Assembly (NCBI GenBank): GCA_015039315.1
Contig: WIDE01000031.1
Span: 138,400 to 202,399, forward strand
Length of the DNA: 64,000 nucleotides
Direction of reading: 5' to 3'
Source of the DNA: Clavulina sp. PMI_390
Lineage: Eukaryota; Basidiomycota; Agaricomycetes; Cantharellales; Hydnaceae
Positions 24,931-36,890 of the stretch are shown piece by piece. Position numbers and translations under genes: made by a program. The notes under the pieces are model-generated. The model was not told where the DNA came from. It worked only from the letters and a program-made list of their open reading frames with translations, and did no database searches. Each line of letters starts with the position of its first letter. The first letter of the stretch is position 1.

Positions 24931-24946
24931 GCCGAGCCGATCGATC
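24931..24946 (+). repeat. 16-bp direct repeat, copy 2
   Basis: Identical to 24431-24446; about 300 bp before the P450-3 start codon. Confidence 0.6.
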
Positions 24947-25141
24947 ACTGATTATACCGTTTAGGATACGTCGAGCTTATCTTTTCTTGACACTGACGCC
25001 GTAACCACATTCTTCATGCACCAGGCATAGTACAGCCCGGGCGCGGCTTTGTCTTGCCCAACCCATTAGCGGTTCGGCGTCGTTCCCTCCGACTTTGACA
25101 GCTTTACCCCTTTATCTGCAGACCTGACTAACTCTCAACAA

Positions 25142-25188
25142 TATATAACGAAAGCTGTCCTAAGGACGAGCCATTTTCGTCTATAAAG
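25142..25188 (+). promoter_or_regulatory. TATA boxes of P450-3
   Basis: TATATAA at 25142-25148 (88 bp before the ATG) and CTATAAAG at 25181-25188 (49 bp before). The first matches the spacing in the other P450 genes. Confidence 0.55.
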
Positions 25189-25229
25189 CCTTGCTTTGCA
25201 TGGTATGGTGGTATCTCGTAGCGAATATC

Positions 25230-27489
25230 ATGTCGTACCTACCTTCACCACCTCCTCTGGAAGCTTTCGCTGTTTCTCTGATCCTACTTGGCCTATGGTG
25301 CTGGCAATATGCTTCCTCCCCGTCGAAGCTCCCTCCAGGCCCCAAAGGACTCCCATGGATAGGGCAAGCTTTCAAAATTCCAAAGCTGCATACCCATATC
25401 TACTTCACGGGGTTGCAGAAACAATTTGGTGTGTCGTATTCTTTATGTTCCGTAGTACGAAATCCGATCTAATCACTTTACAGGGGACGTCGTTACCGTC
25501 ACCGCCCTTGGGCAGAAAGTCATCGTTCTGAACAGCTACGAGGCTGCATTCAACATTCTCGCAAAGCACGGGTCAATTCATTGCAATCGCACTCCCAACC
25601 CGTTCCTGACTCGATTGTGAGCCAGTTAATCCCTTTATCACCAATTATCGTTGCTGACCTATATCCCTCATTTCTTTTCTCCCCCAGCATGGGTCTCGAC
25701 AACATGTCCGCGCTAATCAATGCTGGGCCCGACTGGAAGGAAGGGCGCCGGCTTTATCAAGCTTTACTCAACAAAAGCATATGTCGTGATCAATATGCTG
25801 AACAGCTTGCAAACGAGTGTCAAAGTTTTGTTCTTCGCGCTGTAGAGGTTGGTGGAGATAAGGATGGCGACTGTGACCTGTATGCTCTTGCATCAAGCCT
25901 AATTTTCGGTACAATTTCTAAGCTGACGAATTGATTCTGATAGTATCGACGCTGTGATGCATAAAATCTTCATGGAAATGACATACGGCGTTCAAATCAA
26001 TGGGTATAATGATCCTGTAAGCAACAGCGTCTACTAGCTTACCATCTTCTGCATTCCTAATCGGCTCGGCGTATCATAGGTCCTACTGAACTCTATACAT
26101 GCCACAGAGTTGGCTAGCGAGAGTCTGGTCCCAGGGAAGCATCTCGTAAACTTGATTCCATTTCGTATGCCCGTTCTATACTCATACCGAGAGTCTTCGT
26201 TGGACCACTGACTCATTCGGTTTAGTTCAACACCTCCCTCCTTGGATACCGTTTCAGAGTTGGCGCGCCGAAGGCCAAGAAGCACAGCGAGTGTTTGGCA
26301 TGATGGCTGATGGTCCCTGGCAAGAGGCCTTACTCGGGGAGGTATGTGTTTGATTCTTAACTTATTGTAATACATAGTGACACAAATTATAGTCCGACGC
26401 CTCAAACGAGCCTTCCTTCGTTCGTGACTTGCTTCGCAAAAGGACTCCAGCAAATGAACATCTTCTCAAGGTGACCGCCCTATCCAATAGTGCGTGGATT
26501 ATATGATATACTGGCCTATAAAAACCGCTAACGCGCGTTAAAATCTCGTTCTAGTGGTGGCGGGAACTGAAAATACAAGTGGACTCGTTCGAGCATTCGT
26601 GCTCGCCATGCTCCTTCATCCTAAAGTTCAGAAGAAGGCACAAGAAGAAATGGATAGGGTCGTGGGCTTTGATCGATTACCAACCCTTGAAGAGTATGAA
26701 CTAGCTCAATCGCTCATCCATCCACCTGCTGACCATCAATGATTCTATATAGTCAAAGAGATCTTCCATATCTTGACGCAATAATCAAGGAAGTCATGAG
26801 ATGGCGTCCTGTTGCCCCCCTCTCAGTCCCAACGACTCCCACCCGCGAGGACGTATACGGAGGTTCGTCAGCTTACGAACACGTCATCGTTTCGATAACT
26901 GAGTCTTTACTTATAGAACATTTGATTCCGGCGGATGCTATTGTGGTCCAAAATAACTGGTATGCAATGTCGCTATCACACGCTTCACGAGGATGGCTCA
27001 CAGTGATGCACGCTAAATAGGGGAATTAGCAGGGACGAAAGACAGTATCCCAACCCTGAGTCTTTCACGCCTGAGCGGTGGCTAGTCGAGGATCCGCCCG
27101 TTGATCCTCGTCTATGGAGCTTCGGCGTGGGTCGCAGGTACAGTGCTTCTGCTTCCGTATACAGCCGACTCCCCTTAATTGGCTAACTAATTTTCATTCC
27201 ATAAGGATTTGCCCTGGAGCTGCCTTTGCTGAAACTCTATATATTACGATGTTTATGACATTACTTGCCACGGTTGATATTGTCCCTCAACTTGGCGATG
27301 ATGGAAAGCCAGTTTATGTCGATCCGAGTGCTCCAACGACAGGCCGTCTCTCATCGTCAGTCCTTTGTTCCTTGTGCGCTGTTTCCACGGCCAATCATTA
27401 ACTGTAGCACACCCCTACCATTCGCGCACTCTTTGAAGGCCCGTTCACGCGATATTGCTGGAATGCTAAGCGACGCATGCTTTCGATGA
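25230..27489 (+). CDS. cytochrome P450, P450-3 (OrdA-like)
   Basis: The 13-exon layout of the family gives a full-length protein. N-terminal anchor with LILLGLWCWQYA, hinge LPPGPKGLPWIG, TALGQKVIVLNSY, C-helix WKEGRRLYQ, I-helix VAGTENTSG near 26558, KEVMRW near 26790, GISRDERQYPNPESF, and FGVGRR joined to ICPGAAFAE over an intron near 27140-27205. The last exon (from 27409) gives TPLPFAHSLKARSR and ends at TGA 27487-27489. The I-helix has Asn in place of the first conserved Thr (AGTENT against AGAETT); the Thr of that pair usually helps proton delivery to bound oxygen, so catalysis may be altered or compensated by the next Thr. No stop or frameshift seen. It converges on P450-4. Confidence 0.9.
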
Positions 27490-28232
27490 GTTGATTATAG
27501 TGGATTGTAATGAACTTGATTGCCCGTCCAATTAGCTTTGTACTTTCCGTCGATGAAATGATACCATCCGCTTGACAAGCGATGGTTTCGTAGTGACTGT
27601 ACATCCTATAGGGTTTGTTCTGATATATGGTGATCCTTCAATCAATGAGCCACACACCGTTAGCGGAGCGAAATGGAGTAGCTTCCGAAATTTTATGAAT
27701 AGTGATATCCCCGCGAGATTGAAGTAATCAAGACATTGAACTGGAGCATGAGATAGTTTAGTGGTGGAAAAATTTGTGCTGGCGGCGGCGGTGCTGTAGT
27801 CATAAGCAGTGATGTGGTCCTGATAAATGATAGGAAGCTGATCCGGCGATGGGATAGAAAAACCTGCATGTGAAGGCATGCAGCCGAACAAAATAGCGAG
27901 GGGAATTACTTGGAGGCGAAATTCATCCGCGCAGAAGCGTCATAAGAAGTTTTTTGAGATCGCGGCTAAATAGTCAATGCGATTCATCGGATTGGAGATG
28001 GCACACTCAATTTCTGACTATTTTTGGGCTGATTGTCAAAATCTGTATCTGCCTCAGCTACGGATGATATGGTATTGAATTCACTTTTTGCTGCCCGCGA
28101 CGTTGACTGGAAACCGCATCCCAAAAACAACGCGTAGCTGAACGTGTGGCCGAATGAATTTTCTAATCAAAGTATTCAAACTAACCTAGGGATATGAAAG
28201 AAGTCTGAGCCATGTGGGAAAGCCAACACCCC
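27490..28232. other. convergent 3' flank between P450-3 and P450-4
   Basis: About 740 bp between two stop codons. No gene, repeat or RNA recognised. Confidence 0.45.
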
Positions 28233-30488
28233 TTATACTGACATCACTTCTTCGCGCAAAAGCGAAACTGCGAACTTGCTTCGTGGACTCAGCCTATATG
28301 AGAAAGGAAGAGGAATACTGGGACACGCCGGGATGTAAGGATTGAGCTTTTCACTCCAACACATTATTACCCACCTGACTACACGGCCTGTTGTTAAATT
28401 ATTGAGATCGATAGACTCAAAATTACCATCCTTATCCAGAGCGGGGAGTATATCCACGGTGGAGAGTAGCGTCATGAAGAGCGTAGTATAAACTACCTCA
28501 GCGTATGCCATGCCAGGACAGATTCTGGGGATGAGAAGCAAAGGTCAACGAATGCATGCGTGAGAACACACAAGGGCAAACCTTCTGCCTATGCCGAAGT
28601 TCCAGAGGCGTGAATCTCTTGGAGGATCTGCGACCGTCCATCGATCGGGGTTGAACGACTCGGGGTCAGGGTACATCTCCTCGTCCCTGCTGATAGCCCT
28701 ATGAATGCATGGAGTTAGCTGAGGGCTTGAATATACCGGAGATGTGGTGAGGGGTGCTCACCATGTGTTCTGAATCACAACCGCGTCGTGAGGTATATAA
28801 TAATCTGGACAAGATTGTGTTGGCATATTGCGCTATGAACGGGAGATACGGCGAAACCAGAGGACTGACCTCCATAGGAATCGGCCTTCTTCGGAGCAGT
28901 AGGGACTGAAAAAGGAACCACCGGCTGCCAACGGAGTACTTCTTTCACAATTGCATCTAAATAAGGCAGATTCGGTTGGCTAAATATCGGAGAGATATGA
29001 GCATGAGCCACATCTTGATCGTGCGCATATACCCTTACTCATCAATTGTTGGCAATCGACCTTCACCAACTACCCTATCGAGCTCTTCTTGAGCCTTCTT
29101 CTGGACCTCAGGGTGTAGTAGCATTGCCAAGATGAACAATCGACATACGCCGAGGGTCGTTTCGGCTCCAGCAGTCACTAGAAAGTTGATCAGAAAAGGA
29201 GGTTGGCTGGGCATACATACGACGCACGAACGGTCCCTGCCAAAGTTGGGAGGATATGGGCATTTTCCTTCGTCTGTTCACACATACAACGAAATGCAAC
29301 CGACTCGCTGGCGCTGCCTTCCGTCTAGTGGGAGATGTCTGGTCAGCTTACTCTTTCGTGTCAAGCACTGAGGTTGAATACATACCTTAGATGTAAGGAC
29401 GTGTTGCCAAGGAATCTCGCTCAGTGGATCCAGTACTTTCCGTGCCTCCTTTGATTCAGTGCGCCATGTTTGGAATGGAACCCAGGCCGGGAGGTGTTGT
29501 ACTATGGGAGAAGCGGCGCTTTGTACCAACGTGGTATCAGGCAGGAGGAGGACTCACGATTTGGGAATAAATTTACGAGATGCTTTGTTGGTAGCAGGCT
29601 CTTGCTAGCAATCTCCGTAGCCTCCAAAGCAGTCTGCAAAAGCTAGATTCTGACGACTTAGAATATCAGTGATGACAGCAAAGCGTCAGAGAACTTACTG
29701 GATCGTCATTTCCGAGGGCAATTCCGTACGTCGATTGTAGAAAAATTTTGTGTAATGCAGCATCAAGGCTATGTCATGGCAGTTTTTCAACCCAGATAAA
29801 GGATGGAATCGACAGAACTAGCGGGCTCACAACTCGTTGTTATTGTCTTGGTTGTGTTCAATTCCGCGCAGCACGTAGCTTCGGGCTTGAAAGGCGATGT
29901 CTTCGGCAAAATGCATACGAGAGGCATCTTTATTGAGGGTCATCTGGAATAGCCTCCGGCCCTCCCTCCAATCGTTATTTGCATTCATAAGGGCGACTCC
30001 ATATTCTAGGCCGAGACTATCGGGGGAAAGGGGGACGGTGAGCGCAGGGAACACGAATCCATGGGACTTTCCGGTGAGGCTGTCGGGGGTGGACGTACAA
30101 ACGAGTGATGTATGGGTTAGGGGGTCTATCACAGTGTATCGCGCCCTGCTTAGCGAGCACATCGAAACACACTTCATATGTATTAAGGATGATGAGCTTT
30201 TGACCAAGTGCAGTCAGCGTATAGATGTCGCCTAAACGAGAAATGAGTCGGTGGAGGTCCATTGGATAAGGCAGTTTGCTTACCATAGGTCTTCTGTAGC
30301 TGCGTGTAGTAGAGATGAGTATGAAGCGTTGGTATCTCCAACGCCTGTCCGATCCATGGTATTCCACTCGGACCGGGGAGGAAGTTTCGTCTCCTAGCAA
30401 CGCCTCGGAATCTAACCAGTATAGCGAGAGCGAGGAAGATCACGGCGACCATAGCGCTGAGCCACGACGTGGATACAGTGGGGTTCAT
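28233..30488 (-). CDS. cytochrome P450, P450-4 (OrdA-like)
   Basis: Full 13-exon family member read on the minus strand. Anchor MNPTVSTSWLSAMVAVIFLA, hinge FLPGPSGIPWIG, TALGQKLIILNTY, C-helix DWREGRRLFQ (near 29950), the LPAWVPFQTWRTESKEAR exon (near 29450), I-helix TAGAETTLG near 29175, KEVLRW near 28945, AISRDEEMYPDPESF, and FGIGRR joined to ICPGMAYAE (28590 to 28525). It ends REEVMSV, TGA/TAA at 28233-28235. All catalytic signatures are intact. It is divergent from the P450-5 to P450-9 array, from which it is separated by a 3.3-kb gap, and convergent with P450-3. The start is the ATG of MNPTV; an upstream in-frame codon at 30503 is not ATG-supported. Confidence 0.9.
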
Positions 30489-30572
30489 CTGAGACTTGCA
30501 CACAGTTGGAGAAGGTCAAGCACTAGAGTAGAATGTTTACATGTTAAGAGACAAGATGACTGTAGGGCGTTG

Positions 30573-30582
30573 TTCTTATAGT
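30573..30582 (-). promoter_or_regulatory. TATA box of P450-4
   Basis: ACTATAAGAA on the minus strand, about 90 bp before the P450-4 ATG; closely similar to CTATAAGAAT of P450-6 and P450-7. Confidence 0.6.
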
Positions 30583-30809
30583 CCTCATGGTCAGTGCATT
30601 TTCAAGAAAACTATCACGCAATCGATTAGATCCCAATCCTCGGGCCCTCATGAGCTGCCCACCGTGGATGAACCTGGATCTGAAATCATAAGTGATAAAG
30701 GGCTTGGAACTAGAACAGTCCAAGTTTGGGAAGCTGTAGATGACAGGAGAGAATATCGCCTTATCGTCGAATATTGCCGACTCCCCTGCAAACAGCGATA
30801 GTATAGGTG

Positions 30810-30818
30810 GGGCAAATC
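30810..30818 (-). promoter_or_regulatory. GATTTGCCC motif upstream of P450-4
   Basis: GATTTGCCC on the minus strand, 330 bp before the P450-4 ATG. The same 9-mer occurs upstream of P450-5, P450-6, P450-7 and P450-9. Confidence 0.45.
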
Positions 30819-33512
30819 ATCTTGTGATCGATAGAAGGTATCGGCGGGACCTATAAAATACCAGTGCCTCGAGGCTCAGGAGATGAGATAATTAACGGGC
30901 ATTGACGTTGATAGTGCGGTAGATGATGAGGAGGGCACAGATCCCACACACTGGACCAGAAGGCACGCTGTGCTGACGCAATGTTTGTATATAACGAGAT
31001 GCTTAGACAGAGCGATAGGAGAAATAAATGATTCTTGTTGAGGGCACGGATTCCTCGTCCGTCGATCTGGAACTCTTAATTGGGTTGTGGTTTGACCCAG
31101 ACCCGAGGCGGAATATCGCACGAGCGCGGGGCAAATAAACCCCAACATCGTCCTCGCAGCAGTTGCGCCACCACCTTAATGGCCATATGATTTGCCCACG
31201 GCCATAATTGTTCCTTCTACCATACTAAGCTATAAAGAAGCTTCGCCTTCCTCTCCTCGGTCTTCTGGCATCCACATGTACACGGCTCTTATCGCCCTGT
31301 TGCGAAGTTGTGCAGTGTGCACTTTTCCCAGAGTGGCGGCTCTATGAGCGGCCTACAGTGATCCACAGCTCGATCGGATAGATCAATAAATCGAACTCCT
31401 TAATAATATAAGCGGAGACCCTCCGTGCTTACACACCCTCGCCAACTGGGCGCCTCGGCCGTTCTGAACAAAGGGATACGCCCCGTCCATAAATGCACAC
31501 AGATGTCACCAAGACCCGTCCCAGTACCCTGATTGTCAGCATGAACCTCGTGATTGCTGTCACTCCTGAATCTCGAACGGCCGGCAGCGGGCTAGTCCCA
31601 ACTGATCGCTGTTGATAGGGCAAGAAGTTGAGCTCCAGATGCTTCATGCTAGACCCCGCGGCACGGAAATACAGAAACCATATGGTGAGACAATCCTTAT
31701 TTCGCCATATGCTCTGAGCTCACAGCTTCGTTGCCAAAATCGTGGTCCTAGTTGTTGTCGGCATATCCTCGTGATCACCAACACATTCCCTTCGAGGTAG
31801 TTAACAGTCCCCAGGATCAAGCATCAAAGACGTGGGCCTATTTGTCCATAATGTTCTGGGGTAGGCCTTGAGATTACTAGCTGACTGCTCCCGCTCCCAT
31901 GAATTTTGTGATAGTTTCCAGTTAGCTAACATTATCGTCCTGGCCGATGCGTGTCAGTCAGGGTAAGAAAGAAGGTAAAAAAAGGCAGCATTCAACTCCC
32001 TAAATATCCCACAGATATTGTGGCTCGAGGCCTCCAACTCCATTCAACGTTCAGCAGAAGATGGACGAGCGGAGATAGAGAAGACAGGGTGCGGTTTTTT
32101 TAGCCTTTTTTGTGTTCCCAGTGATAAGTCCCCTTTATGCAGCGAACCACACCTATTCTCACCTAGAGCTCGGATATCATAGCCCGAAAGACCTGTTTGG
32201 GGAAACTCGGATTGTAGCAATTTCTCAAGGCGCTTCGAAGGGATACTGCCTTCAAAGGCAAGCCCAAGGAACCTGCTTTACAGGTTTGACCAAACATACA
32301 TGTAGTTTCCTCAGTCGGGAACACTATATCCTTCTCGGCGTCCCAGCCGTCCAAATATGTGGTGAGTTTGGCCTGTCAACTGACTGGCGATTTTGATCGA
32401 GATATCCTCTCATTCCGATCGGGCGATCCGGAGAGATGAGGCAACATACCTCAACGCGGAATTAGTCCATAAAAGCAACTGGCTTGTGGCCGATCCTTTC
32501 AGATATTCCCCAGAACTCTAGCGATGGTGAAAGGTATGTCTTTAGAGTGTCCCCCGATGATAATTCTTCTTGCTCGCTATTATCAGAACTATAAACAGCT
32601 CGTATATCAAGTATCCCAATGTGGTGTCTTCTCGAAGTTTCGTGGTGCCTCTCGTGACAAGCTTCCTGCCTTGACTGACTTTGGGGCATAGTGCGTTGAT
32701 TTGGGCGGCTCGACGTCAGGATTGATAGCGTAGGTGTCTCATTATAACTCTTGCTTCCACCCGCATGTGCCAGATGGACCTTGTTGCTCGTCCCTCTGAT
32801 ATGGGAGCACCAGAGTTGCAAAAGATATAGCCTCAATACTCGGCAGTGCGGGTCTGACGCCATTCTCAAATTGCGCTGCTCCCGAGAATTGAATTCCGCA
32901 TGGGGCCTATTCTGACGGTCTGATGTAGGACAGCCCGAAAAGCCGTGCTGACTTGTTCTGTAGATGTGGAGGATCGACGCGCTACAGCAGGAAGCCTGGA
33001 GGAGGAACTCGCAATTAACTTAGACAATTCATTTCAAATACTGGGGCTGTTGACAGGGAAGCTCATAACCGTTGATTGCTAATGCAACATCACGAATACA
33101 CGTTTGTTGGATCTCTGTGCTCGGCAGTTTGTGCTCAGACGGCCGTGGGAGTGCCAGAATAAGCAGGTACCGCAGGCACCTATATGCACTCCCTCCCTAA
33201 TGCACTAACTTCTGAATACGTCGATAACCTAAAAGACCGCATGCGTATCGGCGCGTGCTAAGAGGGCTGGATCCGTTTTCCGACCCCGCTCATGCGGCTC
33301 CATGTGGTGATTTCCTTTCCCATGCAGCGGCAAGAGCTGTCGCCGAAACTTCGAGGCCTTGAAAGAAGGCTCATAGACCCCTTCTTTCTCAATTCTGCTC
33401 TATCTGGTAGCATATATTGCTATTGGTAATGTACGACGATATTTTGTCCCCGACTACAACGCTTCCCCTCCGCCTGGTGCTCTTCAACCCAGAGTCTAAC
33501 GCTGTCGCAATA
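30819..33512. other. 2.7-kb non-coding gap between divergent P450-4 and P450-5
   Basis: The longest stretch without a gene in the window. Open frames (for example 32462-32869 minus, 135 codons) show no known domain. A further GATTTGCCC lies at 31189-31197 (+), followed by CTATAAAG near 31231 and an ATG near 31276 (MYTALIALLRSC), which may be the relic of a promoter and start of a lost P450. No transposon ends recognised. Confidence 0.4.
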
Positions 33513-33513
33513 T

Positions 33514-33522
33514 GATTTGCCC
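33514..33522 (+). promoter_or_regulatory. GATTTGCCC motif upstream of P450-5
   Basis: 318 bp before the preferred P450-5 ATG, followed by a TATA box (TTTTATAAAAGG at 33743-33754) about 85 bp before the ATG. Confidence 0.5.
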
Positions 33523-33742
33523 GCATCCAATAATCTTCCGCTCGCTTTATTAGGCTATGCCAGCCCAAGTTCAGGTCTCTTCCCTTACTTCAGTACATTC
33601 GCGTCTGTCATTCGCATCTGCTGAACCCGGATCGCTCCAGCTCCAAACGATTCTGAGGATGGTCCAAGACGGGAGAAGCCTTGGCAGTTCTTACATGGCT
33701 GGTCAGCCGAGCAGCAGCTGCCCTGCAGCATAATGGCAGCGG

Positions 33743-33754
33743 TTTTATAAAAGG
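33743..33754 (+). promoter_or_regulatory. TATA box of P450-5
   Basis: TTTTATAAAAGG, the best TATA match in the array, 89 bp before the preferred ATG at 33832. Confidence 0.65.
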
Positions 33755-33831
33755 GGCCATTGTTCGTTGTGGGGCCCAGAACTTGGTCTTCCGCCAACAT
33801 CATGAGCAACACCGTGCTCAACTTCGCCGAT

Positions 33832-36047
33832 ATGGGAAGCTTCATCTCCAAGAATTTGGCGGGGATTTTTGCTACCGGGATCGTGCTCAGTCTCTCCATA
33901 CTACTTCGCTCCCTTAGGGTCGGAAGGGCATCGAAACTCCCCCCCAGTCCAGGTGGGCTGCCATGGATTGGGCAGGCACTCGAGATCCCTACGACTCATA
34001 GCCATCTCTATTATACTGAACTGCACAAGAAACTTGGTAAGCTTACCCCTTCACTTGACCTTGAAGCTATTGCATTCATCACCTTGTAGGTGATATCTAC
34101 TCACTCACTGCCATCGGGCAGAAGTTCGTAGTGCTCAACACCTACGAAGCTGCCTTCGAAATACTCGGAAGACACGGAGCAGTCCACTGCGATAGACCGC
34201 CCAACCCATATTGGACTCGTTTGTTAGTCTGAGCCCCATGTGAGTGAGGGAGAGCAAATGCGCTTACCTTTTCTACCCTTATAGTCTCGGCTTGGAGAAC
34301 TTGATAACAATTATGAACGTGGACCAAGATTGGAAGGAAGGCCGACGGCTGTTTCAACTGGTATTCAACAAAGAATCAGCTCGTGCCAGCTACTCCAAAG
34401 GTGTCGCCGCTCAAGCGAGCCGCTATGTGCTCGCCAGTATAGAGCAAGTCCAGGACAAAGATAACAAGTTGTGAGCTTCAAGATGTTGTATCATCGTATA
34501 CTGGTGACACTGCAACCTATTAGGCTTGACCTGGCTCTGCATAAAACTATCCTGCAATCGGCATATGGCCTCAAGTTGGAAGACGGGGATCCGGTAGGTC
34601 CTTGTGCTTACTGCGGTCTTACTCGACTTGACCTAGAATGGCTAGATCTTGACGAATGCCCTGCAAGCCACTGAGGTCGCTAGCGTTAGTTTGTTGCCAA
34701 CAAAACATCTCGTGAACCTGTTTCCTTCGTGTAAGAATCTATCCCTATTTCTCCTCGTTCAATAATTAATTAAGCGGCGTGTTTTCCAGTGCAGCACCTC
34801 CCGTCATGGGTGCCGTTCCAAACGTGGCGCATCGAAGCAAAGGAGGCGAGGAAAGTGCTAGATCCACTGACCGAGACCCCATGGCAGAGGTTTCTTGCGA
34901 ATAATGTCAGAATCCACACGTTCAGCCCAGAATTATTCACCTATGGACTGTCTAATGCCCTCTTCCTAGGCCGAGGGGGGCGCCAGCGATTCTGTTGCCC
35001 TTCGCATTATAGGCGAGCAGACTCCAGCAAACGCACATCTTCTCCCGATCCTGGCAAGCACTAACTGTGCGTGACGTAAGAGATTTTGTGTCAAAAACCG
35101 CTAGCTGATTCCTCTTCTTAGTGATCGCAGGTGCGGAAGCGACCCTTAGTGTCTGTCGAGTGTTTCTCTTGGCGATGCTACTTCACCCCAAAATTCAGAC
35201 GAAAGCCTACGAAGAGATCGATAGAGTTGTTGGCAGTGATCGACTTCCAATGATCGATGAGTATGAGACCGTATACTACCCGTAAATGATTGGACTATCT
35301 CAAGGAGCCCGACTGGTAGCCTTCCAGATCTTCCGTTCGTGGACGCTATTGTCAAAGAGGTTCTACGTTGGAGACCTGTCGGCCCTCTTTCCGTTCCTAC
35401 CACACCTAGGAAAGATGATCTCTATGGAGGTAAGCCATTTAACCTAGCCAACGTTGGACTAGTCCCTAGAGTTGTCAATGATTACCTAGATTACCTTATC
35501 CCCCGCGGTGCTATTGTCATCCAAAATAACTGGCGAGCATGACTCCTCGAGCTTCTAAGTCTCCATTATTAAACTGAATGGCAGGGCGATTTCTCGTGAC
35601 AAGCTGATGTATCCGAACCCTGATTCATTCGACCCTGATCGATGGCTAGTCGCTGACCCCCCAAGGGACTCACGTTTATGGACCTTCGGGATTGGTCGAA
35701 GGTACGTCTTCAGGTGTGGCTGCCTTTCCTCGCTTACCAGCGTTCATGTCCTCAGGATCTGCCCTGGTATGGCGTATGCTGAACTTGTGTACACCACCCT
35801 CATGGTCACGTTGCTGGCCACTGTGACCATACTTCCCGCATTGGATAAAGATGGGAGAGAGGAGTCTATTGACCCTCACATTTTGAGTACTGGCCGCCTT
35901 GTCGAGTGAGCGTCACAGAGCATATCTTGATTGAGGGAAAAAATGCTCATGCCGTAATCTTACAGTTCTCCTCTGCCTTTCTCGTATCGTATGACCCCAC
36001 GCTCGGAGGCCACAACCTCACTCGTTCGTGAATCGATGATGATATGA
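33832..36047 (+). CDS. cytochrome P450, P450-5 (OrdA-like)
   Basis: First gene of the head-to-tail array. Thirteen exons follow the family plan. Start MGSFISKNLAG at 33832 aligns with MENFIS and MEIFIS of P450-6 and P450-8; an ATG at 33802 (MSNTVLNF) would add ten residues. Hinge LPPSPGGLPWIG, SLTAIGQKFVVLNTY, WKEGRRLFQ, LPSWVPFQTWRIEAKEAR, I-helix IAGAEATLS near 35130, KEVLRW near 35357, AISRDKLMYPNPDSF, FGIGRR joined to ICPGMAYAE (35690 to 35770), and terminal RESMMI with TGA 36045-36047. The I-helix Thr is Ala in AGAEAT (AGAETT in P450-4, -6, -7 and -8); the same change occurs in P450-9. No stop or frameshift. Confidence 0.9.
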
Positions 36048-36506
36048 ATGTGAAGTATACGCCTTATGATATCCTCCGCCTAATCGCGCGTAAGCAGTTT
36101 AGCTGGTCTCCAAGCATTTGTACAGTAAAACGAAGGTTTCGAAGGACAAATCGCGATGTACTCAGCGATTTATTCGATGTCTCATATTGTAATGAAGTTG
36201 GATGGAATATTACCCAGCCCTATTTGCTGTGGGTCCACTATTTGACAGTTTGGAACAAATTTCTCTCCATTGGATTCGCTGCCTTCCGTAGCAATGAGTG
36301 TTTCTTTGCTTTCATCGCTCAGTGGGTCAGAACAACCTGCCAATTGCATCAATCACGAGATAAAGACAGCTATAATGTTGACTAAAGATACTTATCACAA
36401 CTAATGTCTTCTCTAAAGGGATTCCAAAACGACACAATCTCTTGGCGGTTTTAAGGATACTCTTATGCTCCTGACTTCATGCTCGCAAGTGTCACGGACA
36501 AGACTC
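36048..36506. other. intergenic, P450-5 to P450-6
   Basis: 3' flank of P450-5 and distal promoter of P450-6; no gene recognised. Confidence 0.45.
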
Positions 36507-36507
36507 T

Positions 36508-36532
36508 CGGGCGGAAATGAATATTCACCGAT
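36508..36532 (+). promoter_or_regulatory. shared upstream element of P450-6 and P450-8
   Basis: GGGCGGAAATGAA followed by TATTCACCGATTTTC. The same block, with two differences, lies at about 44309-44333 before P450-8, and a weaker version (GCGGATATGAACATT) near 47543 before P450-9. In all three it is about 345-385 bp before the ATG. Confidence 0.55.
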
Positions 36533-36586
36533 TTTCCAAGCTCCCTTCCTTCATGGGCAGTCTGCGATACAATGCCACAGCAAGGT

Positions 36587-36595
36587 GATTTGCCC
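36587..36595 (+). promoter_or_regulatory. GATTTGCCC motif upstream of P450-6
   Basis: 304 bp before the P450-6 ATG. Confidence 0.5.
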
Positions 36596-36802
36596 GTTTA
36601 ATGACATTCCCTTTATCAGGCTACGCGAGACCAAAATCAGATTCACTGACATGTATAACGCTCGCAATTGACATCCTTAGCTGCCTTCATTTGGTCGCTC
36701 CAAATCTAATTATTTTGTGTGGTTTCCTTCCAGCGGCACAAGCTTGGCAACTCCCCCACAACCTGGTCAGCGGGCTGCTTGGTAATACCATAGAATCAAA
36801 TG

Positions 36803-36812
36803 CTATAAGAAT
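36803..36812 (+). promoter_or_regulatory. TATA box of P450-6
   Basis: CTATAAGAAT, 88 bp before the ATG; identical to the P450-7 box at 39791-39800. Confidence 0.65.
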
Positions 36813-36890
36813 AGGGGCCTTTGATAGACCCGCGTTCGAGTGCTTAGCGTCCACTAACGAGCTGAGCGGTTCAATCATCGAGTTCAACAG

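Larger units (their letters stand above)
24001..25141. other. 1.1-kb intergenic, STM1 promoter and P450-3 promoter
   Basis: Divergent promoter space between STM1 and P450-3. It contains a 16-bp direct repeat (listed separately). No coding exon was recognised. Confidence 0.45.

Noticed and set aside
31189..31300. Possible promoter and start of a tenth P450 (motif, TATA-like box, ATG).
   Set aside because: No downstream P450 exon could be found, and the motif-to-ATG spacing (about 87 bp) does not match the family; kept only as a weak finding.
32462..32869. 135-codon minus-strand frame in the P450-4/P450-5 gap.
   Set aside because: No family recognised and no conserved exon partners.
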